Origin: Vicugna pacos
Lineage: Eukaryota; Chordata; Mammalia; Artiodactyla; Camelidae
Reading direction: 5' to 3'
NCBI RefSeq assembly: GCF_048564905.1
Contig: NC_133006.1
Coordinates: 22,784,001 to 22,848,000, forward strand
DNA: 64,000 bases
The notes below the pieces were generated by a model. It worked only from the letters and a program-made list of their open reading frames with translations, had not been told where the DNA came from and did no database searches. Positions within the stretch are counted from its first letter, which is position 1, and each line of letters starts with the position of its first letter. The position numbers and the translations under genes were made by a program. Below, in pieces: positions 60,902 through 64,000 of the stretch.

Positions 60902-62384
60902 CTGTGAATATTTATTCCTGTGACTATAGGCCTGTTCCATGTATGTTTCCCTGTTTTTTGTGTGTGTACCTGACTACTAAACATTTAGTTGTCAGTGCGA
61001 AAGCTTGAACAAAATTGAATTCTATTTGTTTTTCTTTCTTTTGATATTTCCTTGGACTTTTCATTTTGTTTTTCAGCTGTTTCCGGAAAACCAGTCGGTA
61101 ACTATTCTCGCATTCTTTGCCCCATAACCCTTTAAATGAGTGCTAACTTTCCTGCCTTTGTATCTACATGCCACCAATTGGCTCATCCTTCTCTTCTTCC
61201 TTCTCCAATATCTGGATCTCAACTACACCAATATCAATTTCTTCCTTGTCTTCTTACCGATTTCACCAATTCCCTTTTATCCTTTTGTATTAGAAACGTT
61301 TTCTCCTCTGTAACCGTTAGGGGTGTTTGTTTCTTTTGGGATGTCCCTCTATGTCCCTTTGACATGAGGAGGTGTATGGGAGTGAAATACACTTTGACTG
61401 GGCAGATGGTCTCTGAAATTTGCAGTTTCAATTCTCAGAAGACAAGTCTCAGAAACAGCTATGGAAATGCTTGAAAATTTGTCCTTTTGCTTTCTGACAC
61501 TGTGTCCCATTTTGAGTGAAAGATTTCTTTCTTTCCTTTAGTTAATGACAAATGTGAAGAAGAAAATGGTAAGTCTCATGAATGTACCTCTCTGTGTACC
61601 TAAGCATGGTTTCAAATGTACTTATGCCTTTCACTTCAGCTTCCAAGGATCATGTTTCTCAACTCCGATATGTGCTTCTTTTACATGACTTCCTCTCCAG
61701 TCTTACTTTGCAACTGAAGTTTCCCTTCTCATTGGCTATTTAATTATCCCCGAAAATTGCTCTTTGATTTGTCCTGTAATTGCAATGTTTGCAGATATTC
61801 CTTTGGAGTCAATAACTTTTACTATTATATATACCTTTGGAGTAATGGCTTTTCTGAGTGGCTGAAGTGAAACTTTTTCCGAGACATGCTCAGGTCATTT
61901 GATTTAGGCTCACCTCACTGTCATTTACTACTTTTTTTTTCCTTTTCATGGAACTTAGTTAAAATTTTCATTTAGGCATAGTTGAAAGAGAAATTCACAC
62001 GCCCACTGTTATATATTCATCGAGTGATGAAAGTATTCTTACTACTGCGACCAAGGGGATACACCTTATGGTACCGCTAGAAGCAGTGGTGTGAGATCCT
62101 CCAATTCATTGTTTGTGGCTGCTTTGTATCACTTAGATGTCATGAAAACCCAATTGAACGTACAGATTAAGTAAAGGAAAAGTACTTACTGCATCTTCCA
62201 AACTCAAGCAGAAAAGCCAAATTGTATCTAAAGGGATAAGGGACATTAGATAGCTTAGCACGGGAAATGCTATTAGTAAAAAACAAAGTTCTCAGTCAAG
62301 AATATTCATTCATTTTATCTTTGTTTTCATTTTGAGGGAAACATTTTTCGGGTAAAACTGAGCTCTGAACCACTGGACATGTAC

Positions 62385-62425
<41 letters not shown>

Positions 62426-64000
62426 ACTTCATGCAATGGTATCTGATTGTGTGTATCTGTGTGCACATCCACGTGGGTTCAAATTGAAATATAAATTCTG
62501 TGTTAAATGTGAATTACTTTTCCATTTTTACATTATATTTACATTGATCTCTCCATTTTATTTTTCAGAAAGACCTCAGAAAACAGTAGGTAAGTTTTCA
62601 AAAGATCTGTTTCTCCTAACCTCATGTGAATGATGGTTTGTCACTGAATTAACAATTCCTGCCCTTTAATCTGTGTCTATCTGTTGTCTCGCTCTTCTCA
62701 TGGATGCCTACCTTTCCCTCACATTAAATGTTCATGCAATTGTTTCTTAAGTTACCTTAAGTTAACTTCCTTTCAATTTCCCAACCTTCCATTATTTTCC
62801 ATTCCTTCTTTTTTTATTCCATACCGTTCCTTCCCTATGACATTGGCTTTTTCTGTTTTCTGGAGACTTACAATAGGTTTCCTGAGAAGTTGGTGAGATG
62901 AAAGGCATTAGGTTGATAAGCACATTGTGTTTGTCTTTATGAAACACGTCCCAACACAGAAACTCTGTAACATATACCAAGTTGAAGAGACTATTGCTTT
63001 GCCAATGATATTTCCCCAAACATTTAGCAGTGACAGAAGGTGTCTGTCATGTGAGTGATGTTTACCATCCATTGTCCTCTCAAATAAGACTTAATATCAG
63101 TCATCAGCTATTGTGAATTTGGGGCTTTTTTATCCACTGCTCTTTAATATGTTATCGAAGCATTTCCAGGTTTAGCAATAATTTTACGTGATTCTCCTGG
63201 GAAAATTTTAATCTACAATGATACTGCTTTTTCTATTTTTGCATTTTCAATAATACAATTTTAATTGTGTCAAATTGAATTTCCTGATAAATAATGGTAG
63301 AAGGACTTCTAGTTCAGGAAAAGCTCTCTTAAAATATATCTCTAAAATATCAGTTTTCATTTTGCATGAGAGGCAATTACCTAATATGATGTTAAAGACT
63401 TTCATAATACAAAATAGTTTTTTTATGGCACTATAGTTGATTTTCAATACTGTAATTTCTTCACCAGTATAGCAAAATGATTCAGTGATATATACACGTA
63501 TAATGAGTGGTGGGAATGTGTATTGGTGGAGACACTATGGGAGACACTATGAAGGTTCCTTTAAAAACTGAAAATAGAGATAGCATAAGATCTTGCAATC
63601 CACTCCTATGCTGAGTTATAGACCGTAACTGTGGTGATTATAGACTTCACCATAGAAGTTCTCTTCATTTCATTTCCCACTTGAAAGTACTATTAGCTGA
63701 TTATATCTTAAAAATGAATAATGAGAAACTAACTAAGAATAAAAGTGATTAAACTTTTTCAAAAGATTACCTCTGGAACTAATGTTCCTACAATTCTCTC
63801 TCAGTGTAGTGAAATGATTCAGTTTATGCCTCTCTCTGTTTCTGGAGAACATCCTTGAGCAAAAGTGTGGGTTTCATCTCTCGGTTCTCAGAGTGTGTGT
63901 GTGTGTGTGTGTGGGTGTGTGCACGAGCGCGCTCCTGTTTGTATGTACGTTTTCTATATGTGTGCTACTGTTTTGTGTATTTCTGGTTTTGAATAAGATT
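42806..64000 (+). CDS. Second butyrophilin-type micro-exon array (gene partial, status uncertain)
   Basis: Candidate exons are 42806-42850, 45648-45674, 46660-46680, 48190-48210, 50459-50518, 53123-53143, 53588-53614, 54619-54639, 56146-56166, 58414-58473, 61077-61097, 61542-61568 and 62569-62589. All are multiples of three, phase 1-1 and open, with AG acceptors after T-rich tracts and GT donors (GC in the first). This is the same architecture as the heptad exons of the upstream gene. No Ig, transmembrane or B30.2 exon belongs to them inside the window, so the array is either the middle of a second butyrophilin-like gene running off the right edge, an alternative tail of the first gene, or a silent duplication. 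Peptides include VNDKCEEEN, ERPQKTV, DELRRQY and AVSGKPV. Several contain proline or glycine, so a regular coiled coil is less convincing than in the first gene. Confidence 0.5.
43368..43387 (+). pseudogene. Relic micro-exon of the VNDKCEEEN type, 20 bases
   Basis: A good 'tattttctcag' acceptor and 'gtaaat' donor enclose 20 bases, 'taaatgtgaagaataaaatg'. Compared with the 27-base exon at 45648, seven bases at the 5' side are missing, so inclusion would shift the frame. The surrounding intron resembles the intron around 51810-52100, which shows that an older duplicated subunit starts near 43200. Confidence 0.5.
43388..45444. other. Oldest visible subunit of the second array, decayed
   Basis: It contains the GT tract at 44232-44261 and, about 45 bases further on, a remnant of the ERPQKTV-type exon near 44306-44330 ('attttctgaaaacctgtaaa'), followed by the diagnostic downstream text 'cattccctgccttttaatct'. 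No working splice pair remains. Confidence 0.4.
44232..44261. repeat. (GT)n tract before decayed micro-exon
   Basis: About 30 bases of GT, in the same position relative to the exon remnant at about 44306 as the GT tracts ahead of the intact type-2 exons. Confidence 0.9.
45648..45674 (+). CDS. 27-base micro-exon VNDKCEEEN, first copy
   Basis: 27 bases, phase 1-1, between 'ctcctttag' and 'gtaagt'. It contains a cysteine and three consecutive glutamates. The exon is identical to the copies at 53588 and 61542, although the flanking intron differs from them by several percent, more than the rest of the unit does. Confidence 0.55.
46493..46521. repeat. (GT)n tract about 140 bases before the 46660 exon
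   Basis: About 29 bases of GT. The equivalent tracts in the next two units are 54433-54472 and 62387-62422, each with a different length. Confidence 0.9.
46660..46680 (+). CDS. 21-base micro-exon ERPQKTV, first copy
   Basis: 21 bases, phase 1-1, between 'tttatttttcag' and 'gtaagt'. Copies with identical exon sequence lie at 54619 and 62569. Confidence 0.55.
   Translation, partial: KDLRKQ
47555..47705 (+). repeat. Small LINE-1 ORF2 fragment inside the unit
   Basis: 'gtggtgggaatgtgtattgg', 'gacactatgaaggttccttt' and 'gatcttgcaatccactccta' align with the conserved ORF2 C-terminal text. The fragment is present in all three copies (also near 55514 and 63470), so it predates the duplication. Confidence 0.65.
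47983..48014. repeat. (GT)n tract about 175 bases before the 48190 exon
   Basis: GT repeat followed by 'gggtgtgtgcacgagcgcgc'. Copies at 55941-55970 and 63891-63921. Confidence 0.9.
48190..48210 (+). CDS. 21-base micro-exon DELRRQY, first copy
   Basis: 21 bases, phase 1-1, between 'gttttgtttttcag' and 'gtaaat'. It is the closest in the second array to the DQLRKEN heptad of the first gene (D-x-L-R-(K/R)). A second identical copy lies at 56146; the third would fall just past the window end. Confidence 0.6.
49040..49060 (+). pseudogene. Relic 21-base micro-exon without donor
   Basis: 'acttttgtttcag' precedes 21 open phase-1 bases (GEIQFSH), but the next bases are 'tatctc' instead of GT. The nearest GT lies one base earlier and would give a 20-base, frame-shifting exon. 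The copy at 56995-57015 has the same state. Confidence 0.4.
49485..49520 (+). pseudogene. Relic of VNDKCEEEN-type micro-exon
   Basis: 'attttcattgacggatcagt' and 'gtgaagagggtaaag' align with the acceptor, exon and donor region of the 45648 exon, but the acceptor AG is gone. It supports an ancestral exon pair in this subunit with the 50459 exon. The same relic exists near 57445. Confidence 0.35.
50313..50352. repeat. Interrupted GT tract before the 50459 exon
   Basis: A degenerate GT/TG-rich stretch about 110-140 bases before the 60-base exon. It occupies the same place as the pure GT tracts of the other subunits and is duplicated at about 58268-58307. Confidence 0.75.
50459..50518 (+). CDS. 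60-base micro-exon made by donor loss and exon extension, first copy
   Basis: The exon starts like a normal short exon (EPQGRH after 'tttttttaaag'), but at its expected end 'catg' is followed by 'ataagt' instead of 'gtaagt'. A 42-base local duplication supplies a second, intact 'atggtaagtattctaaaaac' further on. Using that donor gives 60 bases, phase 1-1, fully open for 20 codons (EPQGRHDKYS then KNSVHRILKN). The original donor text 'aagtattctaaaaact' has become coding. Confidence 0.5.
51756..51805 (+). repeat. Two direct copies of a 25-base sequence
   Basis: 'ctttgaatctcctgggtcca' plus 'gtgct' occurs twice back to back (51756-51780 and 51781-51805). It is also present in copy 2 with one substitution. 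Confidence 0.9.
51925..52087 (+). mobile_element. LINE-1 3' end inserted in a relic micro-exon, with target-site duplication
   Basis: About 141 bases of LINE-1 3' end (51936-52076, with 'gtatgactgaaaaattgtgg' and an A-rich tail) lie between two copies of 'acagtaactgt' (51925-51935, 52077-52087). Without the insertion the site reads 'cttaaacagTAACTGTGAGG', a VNDKCEEEN/43368-type exon with its acceptor. The insertion therefore sits in the exon's first bases, and the donor is also lost. The same insertion is in copy 2 at 59880-60041. Confidence 0.85.
52918..52945. repeat. (GT)n tract about 180 bases before the 53123 exon
   Basis: Pure GT, 28 bases. The equivalent in copy 2 is longer (60868-60900). 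Confidence 0.9.
53123..53143 (+). CDS. 21-base micro-exon AVSGKPV, first copy
   Basis: 21 bases, phase 1-1, between 'cattttgtttttcag' and 'gtaact'. Glycine and proline make a helix unlikely here. Identical copy at 61077. Confidence 0.5.
53588..53614 (+). CDS. 27-base micro-exon VNDKCEEEN, second copy
   Basis: Identical to the 45648 exon, only 445 bases after the AVSGKPV exon. The acceptor is 'ctttcctttag' and the donor 'gtaagt'. Confidence 0.55.
54433..54472. repeat. (GT)n tract about 145 bases before the 54619 exon
   Basis: About 40 bases of GT, longer than in the first copy. Confidence 0.9.
54619..54639 (+). CDS. 21-base micro-exon ERPQKTV, second copy
   Basis: Same exon and splice sites as at 46660. 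Confidence 0.55.
   Translation, partial: KDLRKQ
55941..55970. repeat. (GT)n tract before the 56146 exon
   Basis: Shorter than the first-copy tract at 47983-48014, and followed by the same 'gcacgagcgcgctcctg' text. Confidence 0.85.
56146..56166 (+). CDS. 21-base micro-exon DELRRQY, second copy
   Basis: The exon is identical to 48190. The intron just after the donor differs noticeably from copy 1 ('aatgcctttttaatgcc' versus 'aatgcacattgttcc'), an isolated spot of divergence in otherwise near-identical sequence. Confidence 0.6.
58414..58473 (+). CDS. 60-base extended micro-exon, second copy
   Basis: Identical to 50459-50518, including the lost first donor and the open 20-codon reading. Confidence 0.5.
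59880..60041 (+). mobile_element. LINE-1 3' end in relic micro-exon, second copy
   Basis: Copy of the insertion at 51925-52087, with the same target-site duplication and an A-tail shorter by one or two bases. It was duplicated with the unit, not inserted again. Confidence 0.85.
60868..60900. repeat. (GT)n tract before the 61077 exon
   Basis: 33 bases of GT, against 28 in copy 1. Confidence 0.9.
61077..61097 (+). CDS. 21-base micro-exon AVSGKPV, second copy
   Basis: Same exon and splice sites as at 53123. Confidence 0.5.
61542..61568 (+). CDS. 27-base micro-exon VNDKCEEEN, third copy
   Basis: Identical exon to 45648 and 53588, with flanks almost identical to 53588. Confidence 0.55.
62387..62422. 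repeat. (GT)n tract before the 62569 exon
   Basis: 36 bases of GT, intermediate in length between the first two copies. Confidence 0.9.
62569..62589 (+). CDS. 21-base micro-exon ERPQKTV, third copy
   Basis: Same exon and splice sites as at 46660 and 54619. It is the last exon inside the window. Confidence 0.55.
   Translation, partial: KDLRKQ
62650..64000 (+). repeat. 7.95-kb tandem unit, copy 3 (cut by window end)
   Basis: The first 1.35 kb of a third unit, almost identical to 54700-56050. The window ends about 90 bases before the position where the third DELRRQY exon is expected. Confidence 0.9.

Larger units (their letters stand above)
54700..62650 (+). repeat. 7.95-kb tandem unit, copy 2
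   Basis: Offset from copy 1 is 7954-7959 bases, varying through small length changes in GT and T runs. Copy 2 against copy 3 (offset about 7950) is also almost identical, and here the similarity extends back through 53.1-54.7 against 61.1-62.65 kb. The copy carries exons at 56146, 58414, 61077, 61542 and 62569. Confidence 0.9.

Overview
The window is AT-rich mammalian nuclear DNA and most likely comes from a camelid (camel, alpaca or vicuna group). The best clue is a tRNA-derived SINE at about 2401-2575 on the minus strand. It looks like the camelid Vic-1 family and has a 13-base target-site duplication. Long decayed LINE-1 copies, MIR, Tigger1, hAT/MER elements and one solitary endogenous-retrovirus LTR fill most of the remaining space. 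No bacterial-type genes, rRNA or CRISPR arrays were seen.

First gene (11.4-29.6 kb, plus strand): this is the 3' part of a butyrophilin-like gene (BTN/BTNL family). Its exons are all phase 1-1. In order they are two 21-base exons (about 11447 and 12856), a transmembrane exon (15612-15722), an 18-base exon (17271), five 21-base heptad exons in a strict 107-base tandem array (20045-20493), one more 21-base exon (21522), three 27-base exons (21897, 22615, 28860), and a terminal exon (29087-29634) encoding an intact PRY-SPRY/B30.2 domain. The IgV and IgC exons were not found and presumably lie before base 1. The predicted product is a type I membrane protein with a short stalk, one membrane span, a leucine-rich heptad cytoplasmic segment and a cytosolic B30.2 domain.

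Middle region (29.6-42.8 kb): this is mainly LINE-1 in both orientations. It also holds a Tigger1 element nested in a LINE-1, two LINE-1 copies with inverted 5' ends, and an unexplained GC-richer exon-like segment near 33.85-34.04 kb.

Second region (42.8-64 kb, plus strand): this is a second micro-exon array of the same phase 1-1 type (21, 27, 45 and 60 bases). It has no Ig, transmembrane or B30.2 exon inside the window. The array grew by nested duplication. Older subunits of about 2-2.5 kb each carry a pair of micro-exons, many of them decayed, and are grouped into a larger unit of about 7.95 kb. That unit is repeated almost identically two and a bit times (about 46.75-54.70, 54.70-62.65 and 62.65 to the window end). 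Twelve spliceable micro-exons plus several relics are visible. A GT-repeat tract lies roughly 100-200 bases upstream of most of one exon class. The array may be the tail of a second butyrophilin-like gene whose other exons lie elsewhere, an alternative tail for the first gene, or a non-expressed duplication. The sequence alone does not decide this.
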